A stretch of 64,000 nucleotides of DNA, taken from contig NZ_RCZP01000015.1 of the NCBI RefSeq assembly GCF_006438825.1, positions 61,825-125,824 on the forward strand, read 5' to 3'. Positions 42,075-51,820 of the stretch are shown here, one piece after another. The notes below the pieces were generated by a model. That model saw only the letters and a list, made by a program, of their open reading frames with translations. It was not told the origin of the DNA and searched no databases. The stretch comes from Muricoccus nepalensis (GTDB taxonomy: Bacteria > Pseudomonadota > Alphaproteobacteria > Acetobacterales > Acetobacteraceae). The stretch's first letter is position 1; every line of letters starts with the position of its first letter. The position numbers and the translations under genes are program-made.

Positions 42075-45000
42075 TCAAAAGCGATTTTGGAGACGCATAA
42101 GGACCCGCGTCTCATCAAAGTTGGCCGCCTTGTCGTATCGGATGGCCCCTCCGAGGGTCAGGGCGGGGTTGATGGCCCATTCCAGTTCGGCCCGCACACC
42201 ACCCACGAAGCCGCTCTGCGACTGGCCGGGGTAAAAGGCATTGACGGGTGAGGCACTGCCGGCCGTCACGGCAGCCAGCGCTTCCGCCTGCCCCTGCAGG
42301 CCCGGGCTGTTGGGAAAGAGCGGCGCCCGGTCCTCGTGGTAGGCGGCGTAGCCCGCGGTGGCGCCGATCCGGTAGCGGACATCGCCCGCGCGGCCCCGGT
42401 AGTCCACGGGAATGTTCAGCGCGGTGTATTGCTGCGGGCTGAAGTAGCCACCGTGGCCGAGGGTGAAGTAGCGCAGGTTGCGGTCGTAGCCGAGATAGAC
42501 GAGGTCCACGCCGGCGGTCAGCTCGCCGCTCTCGGTCTTGGTAATGGGCAGCGAAACGCCGGCGCCGGCCTCGATGCGGGTGTTGCTGGCGACGTTGTCG
42601 CCCTCGAAGCTCGAGTAGCCGCCGCCGCCGTAAGCAAAGCCGGCGCCGATCGGCACCTCCAGCTGGGCACGGCCGGTGGTGCGCATCACCGGGCCCATGC
42701 TGGCGCCGGTGCGGTCGTCCACGGCGCCCGCCCAGGACAGAAGGCTGTCCGTCACGGCGCGCCGCTCGCCGGCGACGCGGAGGCGCAGGCGATCCGTCAA
42801 CGCGGGCGACAGTTCGAGGCCACCGACGACGTTGCTTCCGCGGAAGCCCAGCGGCGTGCTGCCGATGTCGAGCTTCAGCCAGTCCGCCCGCACGTAGTTG
42901 ACGGCGAGCGCGACGCCGGCAGCGCTGGTGTCGCGCCGCTGCGCGAGGCCAGCGGCGCTGCCGGTAAGGGAGGTGTTCAGGGCATTCGTCCCGAACCGCC
43001 GCAGCGCCTGCACGTCGGCGCTCGGCGAGCCGGAGTCGATGGCGACGGGCTGCACCGACCCGGTCAGCCGCCCGCCGAGTGTGCCGGGCGAGATCTCCGC
43101 CTGGAAGACCGCGCCGAGCTCCCGCAGCCGATCGAGGCCGGGATCACCGGAGCGGAGACGCGCGGCGATGCCGCCAGCGAGGAGCGTGCCGGCCTCGTTC
43201 CGCAGCGCGTCCGCCTCGGCCTGGATGCCGCGCAAGACGGGGTCGCTGGACTGGGCCACGGTGAACGTAGGTCCGGCACCCGACGCGGTGCGCAGAAAGG
43301 GGTTGGAGAGGCCAGGCGTTGGAATCGCCCCCGGCGCGGCGACGGTGCTGGCACGCGCGCTGCCGCCGAGCTCCGCGCTGCGAAGGCTGCCCGCCAAGTC
43401 CAGCGCGCGGCGGGCGCGGGTTTCGTCACCGGCCGCACGGGCGACACGGGCCTCCAGCAGCGCCACGCGGGAATCGCGGGGGCTGCTTGCCTGGGCGGCG
43501 GCCAGCAGGCCCTCGGCGCGCGAGCGGTCTCCCAGGGAGAGGGCCGCCTCGATCGCCGTGCGGCGGGCATCGAGGTTGCGGGGATCGCGGACCAGCACCG
43601 CCTCGGCCACGCGCAGCGCCTCCTCCGGGCGGCGGGCGCCGAGGTAGAGGCGGGAGAGCGCGAGGCGGGCATCGCCGTTGTTCGGGTCCTCGGCAAGGAC
43701 GGGGCGCAGGCGTTCGAAGGCGTCGGCCTGGGAGCCGGCCTCGTTCAGCCGGTCGGCGGCGCGCACGGCGACGCCCGCCCGAAGCTGGGCGAGGTCGCGC
43801 CGCTGCTCGGCGGTGGCGCCCGCCCCCTCCGCCTCGGCGGCCAGGGCCGTGGCCTCGGCGTCGAGCCCGGCGCCGAGAAGGGCGCCGGCGATGGCGATTC
43901 GCGCGGCCGCACCGCCCGAGGCGCGGTTCGCGACGGCAACGCGGGCGGCCTCCGCCGCGCCCGGACGGTCGTTCGCCTCGCCGAAGGCGCGAATCACCGC
44001 CACGGCGGTGCTGCCCGTGGGGTCCGGGCGAGCCGCGAGGGCGAGCAGGCGGGAACGCCCCTCAACGGGGCTCAGCGGCAGCAGGGCGGCGGCGGCCTGG
44101 ACGTCGCGCTGGCCGCGGATGCGGGTGGCCAGGCGCGACATGTCCGGGCTGCGCCGATTGGCCGGGACGCGGGAGAGGAGAGCATCGGCGTCGGCAACGC
44201 GGTTGTCCTCCTCGGCGAAGAGGGCGGCGGCGTAAGAAGCGTCGGGCAGCGTCGAGCGGGCGGCGAGCTCCTCGACCGCGGCGCGCGCCTCGGCACCGCG
44301 GCCCTGGCGGCGGAGCGCGCGGGCGAGGTCGAGGCGGATCCATGGATCCTCGGGCGCCGCGGCGACCGCGTTGCGAAGCAGGGCGGCCGCCGCGGCGGGG
44401 TCGGCCACGCGGGCGGCTTCCGCACGGTAGGAATTGGCCTCGGGACTCGCGGCCCCCGTGGCGGGACGACTGGTCGAGGCGGGCTCCGCCAGGGCGAAGG
44501 CGGGCGGGCGCCCCTGGGCGCGCAGCGCCGCGTTCAGCCCCTGCTGCGCGACGCCGAAGCCCGGGCGACGGCTGAGCGCGGCGCGGAAGCGGGCCTCGGC
44601 GCCCGCGGCGTCGTTGCGGCGCAAGGCCAGCTCGCCCAGCAGGGCCTCCGCATCGGACCGGTCGTCCACCTCGCGCAGCGCGGCGCGCCGGGCGGCCGCG
44701 TCGGCACCCTCGAGGTCGTTCCGGCGCAGGCGCGCCCCCGCCTCGGCAAGATCGGTGGAGTAGGAGGCAGCATCGAGCGCCCGCTGCCATTGCGGCGCCC
44801 GGGACGGATCGGCCGCGACCGCGCGTTCGAGGAGGCGGCGAGCCTCCGCCTGGTTGCCCTGGCGCAGGCGCACGACGCCAAGGCCGCCCAGGGCATCCGC
44901 GTCGCCCGGGTTGGCGGCGAGAACGGCCTCGAAGGCTCGCGCGGCCTCCGCCGGGGCACCGGAATCGAGGCGGGCAAAGGCGGCCTGCCGCGCCGCCGCG

Positions 45001-45845
45001 TTCGGGTCGGCCGGAGCGGGAGGCGGCGCCGCGCGCAGCGCCTCCAGCCGGCGGCGGAGCTCCGCGTCGTCTTGGAAGCGCAGGAGGTAGGCTTCGATGC
45101 CCGGCGCGGCCGCGGGGCTGTTGCCGAAGAACCCCAGGGCAGCGCGCCAGGACTGCCGCGCCTCCTGCGCGACCTCCGGGCGGTCGGCCAGCTCGGCCAG
45201 CCGCCGGATGCCCTCGTCGCGGGTGGAGGCGCTGTAGGTCAGGCTCTGGGCATAGGCCAGGCGCGTCCGGTCGGTCGCGCCCGGGCGGGCGGCCAGGGCC
45301 GCGAGCCCGCGCTGCCCCTCTGCGCGGCCGGCCTCGGTTCCAGAAAGGGTCTGGTAGTACTCCTGGGCAAAGGCGTCCGTCGGGCCATCGGCGCCGAAGG
45401 CCTGGCGATAGCGCTGGACCGCGGCCTCGGCCCGGCCCTCGCGCGCGAGGCGCTGCGCCTCCCCGATGGCGTTGCGGTCGATGGTCGCGCTGCGCAGGGC
45501 GGACTCCGCCTGGGAGCGCTGCTCGGGCGTGGCGCCGACGGCGCGGAGGCGGGCCAGGAAGGTGTTGGCCGCGTCGCGGTTGCCGCGCGCCACCTCCAGC
45601 CGCGCGGCCACCGAGAGGACGGAGGCGCTGTCCGGGGCAGCGGCCACGGCGCGCTCCACCACGGGGGTCGCGAGGTCCACCCGGTCCTGCGCGAGCCAGC
45701 GCTCGGCCTGGCGGACCAGCACCTCCACCGCGGCGGGCGACGTGGGGGGAAGCTGGGCCGCCGACAGGCCGGGCCAGGCCGCGAGAAGGGCGGTGCCCAG
45801 GGTGACGTGCAGCGTGGCGCGCAGGGACGCCCGACGAGGATGGCT
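42075..45845 (-). CDS. bcsC: BcsC-type cellulose export protein (TPR scaffold and outer-membrane barrel)
   Basis: 1256 residues from the ATG that follows AAGGAG in the last codons of bcsAB. Signal peptide at ~1-30 (TALLAAWPGLSAAQ). Residues ~35-900 are many TPR helix pairs rich in Ala/Arg (GRAEAAVQRYRQAFG, GDADALGGLGVVRLRQGNQA). Residues ~930-1256 are beta-rich (LKLDIGSTPLGFRGSNVVGG, GGYSSFEGDNVASNTRIEAG) and end in Phe (RLQNRF), the 16-strand barrel seen in BcsC/AcsC. It guides the glucan across the periplasm and outer membrane. Last gene of the operon. Confidence 0.92.
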   Translation of the reverse strand, partial: SHPRRASLRATLHVTLGTALLAAWPGLSAAQLPPTSPAAVEVLVRQAERWLAQDRVDLATPVVERAVAAAPDSASVLSVAARLEVARGNRDAANTFLARLRAVGATPEQRSQAESALRSATIDRNAIGEAQRLAREGRAEAAVQRYRQAFGADGPTDAFAQEYYQTLSGTEAGRAEGQRGLAALAARPGATDRTRLAYAQSLTYSASTRDEGIRRLAELADRPEVAQEARQSWRAALGFFGNSPAAAPGIEAYLLRFQDDAELRRRLEALRAAPPPAPADPNAAARQAAFARLDSGAPAEAARAFEAVLAANPGDADALGGLGVVRLRQGNQAEARRLLERAVAADPSRAPQWQRALDAASYSTDLAEAGARLRRNDLEGADAAARRAALREVDDRSDAEALLGELALRRNDAAGAEARFRAALSRRPGFGVAQQGLNAALRAQGRPPAFALAEPASTSRPATGAASPEANSYRAEAARVADPAAAAALLRNAVAAAPEDPWIRLDLARALRRQGRGAEARAAVEELAARSTLPDASYAAALFAEEDNRVADADALLSRVPANRRSPDMSRLATRIRGQRDVQAAAALLPLSPVEGRSRLLALAARPDPTGSTAVAVIRAFGEANDRPGAAEAARVAVANRASGGAAARIAIAGALLGAGLDAEATALAAEAEGAGATAEQRRDLAQLRAGVAVRAADRLNEAGSQADAFERLRPVLAEDPNNGDARLALSRLYLGARRPEEALRVAEAVLVRDPRNLDARRTAIEAALSLGDRSRAEGLLAAAQASSPRDSRVALLEARVARAAGDETRARRALDLAGSLRSAELGGSARASTVAAPGAIPTPGLSNPFLRTASGAGPTFTVAQSSDPVLRGIQAEADALRNEAGTLLAGGIAARLRSGDPGLDRLRELGAVFQAEISPGTLGGRLTGSVQPVAIDSGSPSADVQALRRFGTNALNTSLTGSAAGLAQRRDTSAAGVALAVNYVRADWLKLDIGSTPLGFRGSNVVGGLELSPALTDRLRLRVAGERRAVTDSLLSWAGAVDDRTGASMGPVMRTTGRAQLEVPIGAGFAYGGGGYSSFEGDNVASNTRIEAGAGVSLPITKTESGELTAGVDLVYLGYDRNLRYFTLGHGGYFSPQQYTALNIPVDYRGRAGDVRYRIGATAGYAAYHEDRAPLFPNSPGLQGQAEALAAVTAGSASPVNAFYPGQSQSGFVGGVRAELEWAINPALTLGGAIRYDKAANFDETRVLMRLQNRF

Positions 45846-45852
45846 CATCGCC

Positions 45853-48800
45853 TCAAAGCTCCTTCGGGGTTCTGGCACGCAGCCGGATGGCCGCGCGGCG
45901 TCGCAGGAGCCAGTAGAAGGGAAGGCCGAGCAGCAGCGCGGCGGCGATCATCAGTCCCGCCACCCGCCAGGGGCTGCCGCCAAGCCAGATGTAGGGCAGC
46001 AGCCAGAGCGGCGGGTTGCCGACGCCGTAGGTCGCGCCAGTGCGATAGCCGGTGGCACGACCACCATTGATGATGACGAGATCGCCCTGCACGCGGGCCG
46101 CCGCCTCGGGGTTGCGCAGCGTGGCGACGACATCCGACAGCGCCGCCGGGGTCGCGCCGAGCATCGCCACCAGGGACTTGCCCGGCGTCAGCGGGTTCTC
46201 GGCCGCGACGAGCACCGAGACGCTCTCGCCAAGGTCGGCGAGGGCGGCGGAGGCGCGGGTGACCTCGGCGGCGCCCGGACGGTCAAGGAAGAGGGCCCGG
46301 ATGTCGGCCAGCGCGTCCGGCGCCGCGATGGTCAGGCGGTCGTTCTGCACAGTCACGGCGCTGTTGCGGAGGAGCGTCGCGGCCGCGGGCTGGCGCCCCA
46401 GCGTCCCGATCACCAGAAGGTCCTGCGCCGCCACCGTATGCAGTAGCGGCGGGAAGACGACGGTCAGGCCGGTCGCGGGAAGGCCGACATTCGCCGCCAG
46501 CATCCCGATGGTGTCGAGGAAGGCGCCGGTCTCGAGCGTGTTCGGCCGCTCCGGCAGGACGACGGCGGTGCCAGACAGGTCGGCCAGGCGGGTGAACGGA
46601 AAACCAGCCGAGGCGAAGAAGCCGAGGCTGGGAAGGCGCGCGTAGCGCCAGGCGCGCGTGAGGTCGATCGTGCTGTCCGGGTCGACGGCGGCGTGGATGT
46701 CACCGGGCACGGCGGCGCATTCGCCGCGGTTCATCGGCCGCATGTCGAAGCGCATCTGCAGCTCCTCCCGGCCGAACAGGAGGTAGGTGGGCACCATGGC
46801 GCGGCCGTTGCGCACCGCGGCATCTGGGGCAAGCCAGCCGGTCAACTGGTTCAGCGGCCAGACCCGCTCGCCCGAGCCGAGCGGGAACGACTTCAGGAAC
46901 TTGTCGGACACCAGCACGTCGAGGCGCGCCGCGGCGGCGTCCACCGCCTGACCGTTGGGGCCGCGGAAGCGGATGTCCGTCGGAATGCCCCGGTCGGACC
47001 AGGTGAGGAGATCAGGCGCCGTGCGGAGGGGCACGCGAATCGTGCCAGGGGTGTAGCCGTAGGCCTGGAGCTCGGAGCGGTCGACCAGCGAGCCGAACTG
47101 CACCGGGCGGTCCGCCGGCAACCAGCGCGGAGCATCGTAGGGCGCGCGCGGCAGGAGGCTGGGCGGGGAGACGCGGGCGACCTCGCCGCCGACGCTGCCC
47201 CGGCCGGCGGCGAGGGACAGCGCGGCCTGCGCGACCTCGGCCTCCGACCGGCCGCCAAGCACGAGGAGCGTGCCGTAAGGGTCGGAAGGGTTGGGCACCA
47301 GGGCCAGGGTCGGCCCCTCGAAGCGCGGCAGGGCCAAACCCGGGACGGCGTCCGGCCCGGCGGCGATGACCAGCGCGTTTCCCTGACCCGACACGCCGCG
47401 ATCCACCGGGAAGCTGGCGCCGCGATAATCCGCCGCCACCGCGAACCAGGAGGCGGCAATCGCCGCAGCGCGGAGCCCCTGCACCCCTGTCTCGGCGGGG
47501 ATCACCACCGGAAGGGTGAGGGCGCCGCGCAGCACGCGGCGATCGAAGAGAGGCTCCGGAAGGCGGGCCAAGTCGCGCTGCGGCGGCAGGCGCTCGATGG
47601 TCAGATTCAGGGTCGAGAGGTCGGAGATGTTGGCGTAGAGCAGGCCGGAGAGCGGGTCGTTGCAGTCGGGCGCGTAGCGGCCGGCGAAGCGGAAGTTCAG
47701 CCGGTTCACCTCCGCAAAGCTCACGGGATCGATGTCGAAGGACAGCGGACCGAAGGCCTGCCGCGCCGGATCAAGGGCGATGTTGCCGACGAACTGCTCG
47801 TTTAGCGTGACGGCGATCTGGCTGAGGGAGGGAATCAAGGCCGCGGAGGCGCCGCCCTGAACGGTGAGCCGCGCGGCGGTCACCACCTCGTCGCGGGAGA
47901 GGCCGAAGAGCACGCCCTGGAGGTCCGCGGTGCCGCGGAACTGCATGGGCCCCGTGAGCCCGAGCTCGCGGAAGGTCAGCCGCGCCTCGCGCACGCTGCC
48001 GGCAGGCGCCGGGGAGACGGCCGGCGACGGGGCGACCTGAACCGGAGCGCCCGGAACGGGCGGCGGCGAGGGTTCCGCTACAGGAAAGGGCTGGGTGGCC
48101 GGCAGCGCCAGGGGCTGGCCGGCGGAGGGCCGCACCTGAGCCCCCCGCGCGCCAGGTGCGGCGCTCGCCTGGGGTTGAGCTCGGGCGACGCCCGGCAGCA
48201 GCACGGCGATCAGCGCGAGGGCTGCCGCGGTGGTCTCCTTCACGCGCGGCCTCGGCGCCGCGACCTGCACCTTCGGCCGGACCACGTCGGACTTGCGAAT
48301 CTGGTCGGCGGATATTGGCTTGCTCACGCGACTGGTGACCTTCGTCATCTTGAAACGGTACTTGCGGAAGACCGCGTCCTTGGTGGCCATGACCACGTCG
48401 CGCAGCGCCCGCAGAGGGCGGTCCTGCGGCCACTGGTCCCAGTGCAGCCAGGCATCAGGGCGGCCGAAGAAGACGCGCACCATCGCGGCCTCGTCGGCCA
48501 CGTTCTCGATGTTGAAACGCAGCAGGGCCTCACCCTCGTCCCAGTGGAGGAGGGTGGAGCGGACCTCCACGACCTCGTCGCCGAGGTCGAAGGCCACGGT
48601 GCAGCGGTCGCCGTCCGCGACGCCGAGGGGGCGATCCAGGAGGAGACGGGCGCCCGACATGGAGATGTCAGAGGACCGCGCCGTCGCGCGGCACCCGTCG
48701 GGGAAGACCAACTCGGCCGGCAGGTTCACCTCGACGCGGGCACGATCGCGCATCTGCTCGCGCTCCAGCCCCACGGCGATGGCGGCCGAGACGGGCACCA

Positions 48801-50448
48801 GGCAGAGGGTGGTCCAGAGAGTATTCAGGAGATACGCGTGGAACTCGAGCGATCCCGGCTCCGTGGTGAGGGTGCCGTAAAGGCCGATGCTGACGGCGAC
48901 GATCTGTGCGCCAAGGAGAATAAGCGTCGGCAACACGGCCCGGACGTCGAGATAGCCTTCTTCCAGCCGGCCGCCCTTGTCCGTCACGTTGAACTTGCCC
49001 TTCCGTGGATTCCACAGCGTGGCGAGCGTGACGAGGATGAGGGGCGCCGCCATGCAGGCCTCGTAGATCTCGGACCAGAAGGAGTGCCGGTTCTTCCCAT
49101 TGAGGCGTGAGGCGGTGCCGAAAGCGTGGAACATGTGGCTGCCGGCGTAGGCGATGATGGCCAGTGGGGACGCCGCGATGATGTTCTGCCCGAAGAAGAG
49201 GAAGGCGAAGGGCGAGGTCAGGAAGACGATTCGCGGCAGCGCGAAGAGGAAGGAGAAGCCGGCGGTGAAGTAGCAGAGCCGCTGCGCCCAGGTCAGGCCG
49301 GGCGCAAAGGGCGTGTTCTCCAGCCGCATGATCTGGATCATGCCACGGGCCCAGCGCATGCGCTGGCCGATATGGATGGCCAGCCGCTCCGTCGCCAAGC
49401 CGGCCGCAAGCGGCAGGCGGATATAGGCGGTGTGCCAGCCCTTCTGCTGCATCCGTAGGGAGCAGTGGCAGTCCTCCGTCACCGTCTCGTGCGGGACGCC
49501 ACCGACTTCCATGAGCGCGGTGCGCCGGATGAGCGCGCAGGAGCCACAGAAGAAGGCGGCGTTCCAGAGATCGTTTCCGGGCTGGATGGCCCCGTAGAAG
49601 AGCAGCCCCTCGTTCGGCACGGGGCGGCTGCGCGCGAGGTTCCGCTCGAACGGATCGGGCGAGTAGAAGTGGTGCGGCGTCTGCACCATCGACAGGCGCT
49701 GGTCACGGACCAGCCAGCCCGCCGTCATCTGCAGGAAGGCGCGGGTGGGCGCGTGGTCGCAGTCGAAGATGGCGATGTAGTCGCCGTCCGTGTGGCGCAG
49801 CGCGTGGTTGATATTGCCTGCCTTGGCGCCCTTGTTGTCTGGACGGACGATGTAGCCGCAGCCGATCTCCTCGCAGAACGCGCGGAACTCCGGGCGGCGC
49901 CCGTCGTCCAGGACATAGACGTTCATCTTGTCGCGCGGCCAGTCCATGTTCATGCAGGCGAGCACCGTCGGCCGCACGATCTCCAGGCTCTCGTTGTAGG
50001 AGGGAACGTAGACGTCCACACTCGGCCAGTCCGCGGGGTCGCGGGGCAGCGCGGTGGGCTTGCGGTCCAGAGGGTAGGTGAGCTGGACGTAGGACAGGAA
50101 GAGGAGGGCGCCGGCGTAGAACTCCGCGGCAAGAAGGCCGATGGAGAGGAAGCCTTGCAGGAAGCCCTCGAACTCCAGCGTCTCCGTCAGCCGCCACCAG
50201 AGATAGCGGGAGGTGACGGCGAAGGAGAGCACGACGAGGAGCACGGTCGCGCGGCGGGACTTCGATCGGCCGATGAGCAGGAAGGCGGCAATGCCGGTCA
50301 GGGTGAGCACCACCTGCTGCTCCCCGCTGAGCGGCACGGTGACGACGAAAAGCGTGGCGAGGGCTCCCAACAGGATGCTGGCCATTCTCATGGCGCGCCC
50401 GAGGAGTGGAAGGCGGGCGGTTGCCGCGGTCATCCGCATGGCCGTCAC
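45853..50448 (-). CDS. bcsAB: Fused cellulose synthase BcsA-BcsB (AcsAB type)
   Basis: 1531 residues. The N-terminal ~720 are BcsA: membrane helices, then Asp182 (VLDDG), D229-C-D231, T-E-D 324-326 and Q362-R-M-R-W366 (Q-x-x-R-W) of family-2 glycosyltransferases, more helices, and a PilZ domain near 570-660 (REQMR and DISMSGA) that binds cyclic di-GMP. After a basic and a Pro/Ala-rich linker (~700-800), residues ~810-1531 are periplasmic BcsB with a C-terminal membrane helix and basic tail (RRRAAIRLRARTPKEL). Fusion of the two is the AcsAB form of acetic acid bacteria. It makes beta-1,4-glucan from UDP-glucose. GTG start overlaps the bcsQ stop. Confidence 0.95.
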   Translation of the reverse strand: MTAMRMTAATARLPLLGRAMRMASILLGALATLFVVTVPLSGEQQVVLTLTGIAAFLLIGRSKSRRATVLLVVLSFAVTSRYLWWRLTETLEFEGFLQGFLSIGLLAAEFYAGALLFLSYVQLTYPLDRKPTALPRDPADWPSVDVYVPSYNESLEIVRPTVLACMNMDWPRDKMNVYVLDDGRRPEFRAFCEEIGCGYIVRPDNKGAKAGNINHALRHTDGDYIAIFDCDHAPTRAFLQMTAGWLVRDQRLSMVQTPHHFYSPDPFERNLARSRPVPNEGLLFYGAIQPGNDLWNAAFFCGSCALIRRTALMEVGGVPHETVTEDCHCSLRMQQKGWHTAYIRLPLAAGLATERLAIHIGQRMRWARGMIQIMRLENTPFAPGLTWAQRLCYFTAGFSFLFALPRIVFLTSPFAFLFFGQNIIAASPLAIIAYAGSHMFHAFGTASRLNGKNRHSFWSEIYEACMAAPLILVTLATLWNPRKGKFNVTDKGGRLEEGYLDVRAVLPTLILLGAQIVAVSIGLYGTLTTEPGSLEFHAYLLNTLWTTLCLVPVSAAIAVGLEREQMRDRARVEVNLPAELVFPDGCRATARSSDISMSGARLLLDRPLGVADGDRCTVAFDLGDEVVEVRSTLLHWDEGEALLRFNIENVADEAAMVRVFFGRPDAWLHWDQWPQDRPLRALRDVVMATKDAVFRKYRFKMTKVTSRVSKPISADQIRKSDVVRPKVQVAAPRPRVKETTAAALALIAVLLPGVARAQPQASAAPGARGAQVRPSAGQPLALPATQPFPVAEPSPPPVPGAPVQVAPSPAVSPAPAGSVREARLTFRELGLTGPMQFRGTADLQGVLFGLSRDEVVTAARLTVQGGASAALIPSLSQIAVTLNEQFVGNIALDPARQAFGPLSFDIDPVSFAEVNRLNFRFAGRYAPDCNDPLSGLLYANISDLSTLNLTIERLPPQRDLARLPEPLFDRRVLRGALTLPVVIPAETGVQGLRAAAIAASWFAVAADYRGASFPVDRGVSGQGNALVIAAGPDAVPGLALPRFEGPTLALVPNPSDPYGTLLVLGGRSEAEVAQAALSLAAGRGSVGGEVARVSPPSLLPRAPYDAPRWLPADRPVQFGSLVDRSELQAYGYTPGTIRVPLRTAPDLLTWSDRGIPTDIRFRGPNGQAVDAAAARLDVLVSDKFLKSFPLGSGERVWPLNQLTGWLAPDAAVRNGRAMVPTYLLFGREELQMRFDMRPMNRGECAAVPGDIHAAVDPDSTIDLTRAWRYARLPSLGFFASAGFPFTRLADLSGTAVVLPERPNTLETGAFLDTIGMLAANVGLPATGLTVVFPPLLHTVAAQDLLVIGTLGRQPAAATLLRNSAVTVQNDRLTIAAPDALADIRALFLDRPGAAEVTRASAALADLGESVSVLVAAENPLTPGKSLVAMLGATPAALSDVVATLRNPEAAARVQGDLVIINGGRATGYRTGATYGVGNPPLWLLPYIWLGGSPWRVAGLMIAAALLLGLPFYWLLRRRAAIRLRARTPKEL

Positions 50449-51260
50449 TGGCGAGCCCTCCAGTCCTGCAGAACGGATTCGTGCGCCGTGGCGAGGGCCG
50501 GCGGCTCAAGGCGTCCGAGCAGCCCCTCCGCCAGCAGGGAGAGATCCTCGGCGGCGCGGCCGCCCGGCATCTCGACGGGCAGCCGACGGTCGGCGAGCGC
50601 CTCGGCCACCTCCGGGTCTCGCCCGACCACGCCGAGCAGGCGCGACCCCATCGACGCGCGGGCGAGGTCGAGAACGGCGTCGGAGAGCGGCTGGTCGAGT
50701 TCCAGCTGGTTCAACGCCAGCACGGCCTGCCTGGCTGCCCGCACGGCCAGTGTTCCACGACCCAGGAAGGTGCCGTCGGCGACGCGGGGAATGAGCGACA
50801 CGCTGCCGCCATCGGCGAGGAGGACGACCACCGTGACGTCCAGCAACGGGAGGAGGGCCGAGAGCGCCGGCGACGGTCCTGGCGGGGTATCCACGACAAG
50901 GACGCGGCGGGGATCGGCCAGCATCTCGCCCACGGGGTCCGCCAGCGCCTCCGGGCGATCGAGCAACAGGCGCCCGAGTTCCATCGCCTGCCGCGGCTCC
51001 GTCGCGCCGAAAGGCAGGAGGGAGACGCCGTAGGAGGTGGGCCGCAAGGCCGAGCGCCAGCCTCTTCCCTGAGCGAGGCCCGAGAGGAAGCCCTCCTCCT
51101 CCCGCAGGGAGTGGCCGAGATGCAGGCGGAGGGCGTTCTGCGGATCAAGGTCGAGCGCGACGACGTCGTGGCCGCGGGCGGCGAGGAGCGCGGCCAAGTT
51201 CGCGGCAAGCGTGGTCTTCCCCACGCCACCCTTGGGCGAGACAAAGGCGACGAGCGGCAT
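50445..51260 (-). CDS. bcsQ: BcsQ-like ParA/MinD-type ATPase
   Basis: 271 residues. The deviant Walker A KGGVGKTT at ~10-17, ALDLDPQNALRLHLG and VLVVDTPPGP mark a MinD/ParA ATPase; the position before bcsA identifies BcsQ (YhjQ), which localises the synthase at the pole and is needed for cellulose secretion. Start ATG overlaps the preceding stop (TGATG) and its stop overlaps the bcsAB start, so the operon is translationally coupled. Confidence 0.88.
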   Translation of the reverse strand: MPLVAFVSPKGGVGKTTLAANLAALLAARGHDVVALDLDPQNALRLHLGHSLREEEGFLSGLAQGRGWRSALRPTSYGVSLLPFGATEPRQAMELGRLLLDRPEALADPVGEMLADPRRVLVVDTPPGPSPALSALLPLLDVTVVVLLADGGSVSLIPRVADGTFLGRGTLAVRAARQAVLALNQLELDQPLSDAVLDLARASMGSRLLGVVGRDPEVAEALADRRLPVEMPGGRAAEDLSLLAEGLLGRLEPPALATAHESVLQDWRARQ

Positions 51261-51820
51261 CAGGTTTCCCTTTGGGGTCGGACCGGCCTTCGAAGGCGCA
51301 CGCGAAGCCGGGCGGCGGGCGGATTCGCAAGGGAAGCAGGAGGCGTCGCTGCCTGACGGCCGAGGGGCGAGAAGCGGGGTGCCGCGACCTCGGCCGCAAT
51401 CTCGTCGAGCAAGGCGAAGCGCCGGCCGGGATGGGGTGGGGAGAGAGCGCTGGGCAGCGGAACGAGTCGGGGCCGCGGCGGACGGCCTGTCAGCGGCAAG
51501 GCGTGCAGCACGCCGGAGGCGAGGGGGAGATCGGGCTCGGGAGCAGGAAGCCCAGCCGCGAGCGCCCCGGAAGCAGACGCCGTGCGGCTTGGCCTCCCCT
51601 CCGACCTGCCGGGCTGGATGCCTGGCGCCGCCGCCTCCTCAGGACTTGCGGCCTCCGTCTGGTCCTGCCCGGTGGCCGCGAGCGGTTCGTCGACGGGGTC
51701 GGCGCCGCCTTCGACACGGAAGGGCGGGTATCGGAGATAGACAAATTCGCGCAGGCCGCAGGTGCGCAGGAGGCGGTTGATCGGGTCTTCCACGCGCGAG
51801 TGAACCTTGCTGGCTGCCAC
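51260..51820 (-). CDS. BcsR/BcsP-like small cellulose accessory protein
   Basis: Up to 186 residues from a GTG; another GTG ten codons later (at VEDPINRLLRTCG) has AAGG upstream and may be the true start. The N-terminus VEDPINRLLRTCGLREFVYL resembles the short BcsR/BcsP motif (D-x-x-x-LL-x-x-x-GL-x-x-x-x-Y). The rest is Pro/Ala/Arg-rich and disordered. Position directly before bcsQ with a TGATG overlap supports a role in regulating or assembling the synthase. Family call is tentative. Confidence 0.55.
   Translation of the reverse strand: MAASKVHSRVEDPINRLLRTCGLREFVYLRYPPFRVEGGADPVDEPLAATGQDQTEAASPEEAAAPGIQPGRSEGRPSRTASASGALAAGLPAPEPDLPLASGVLHALPLTGRPPRPRLVPLPSALSPPHPGRRFALLDEIAAEVAAPRFSPLGRQAATPPASLANPPAARLRVRLRRPVRPQRET

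Noticed and set aside
42336..46070. A 1244-codon open frame on the plus strand
   Set aside because: It is antisense to bcsC, whose signal peptide, TPR units and beta-barrel are clear; high-GC codon bias leaves the opposite strand open.
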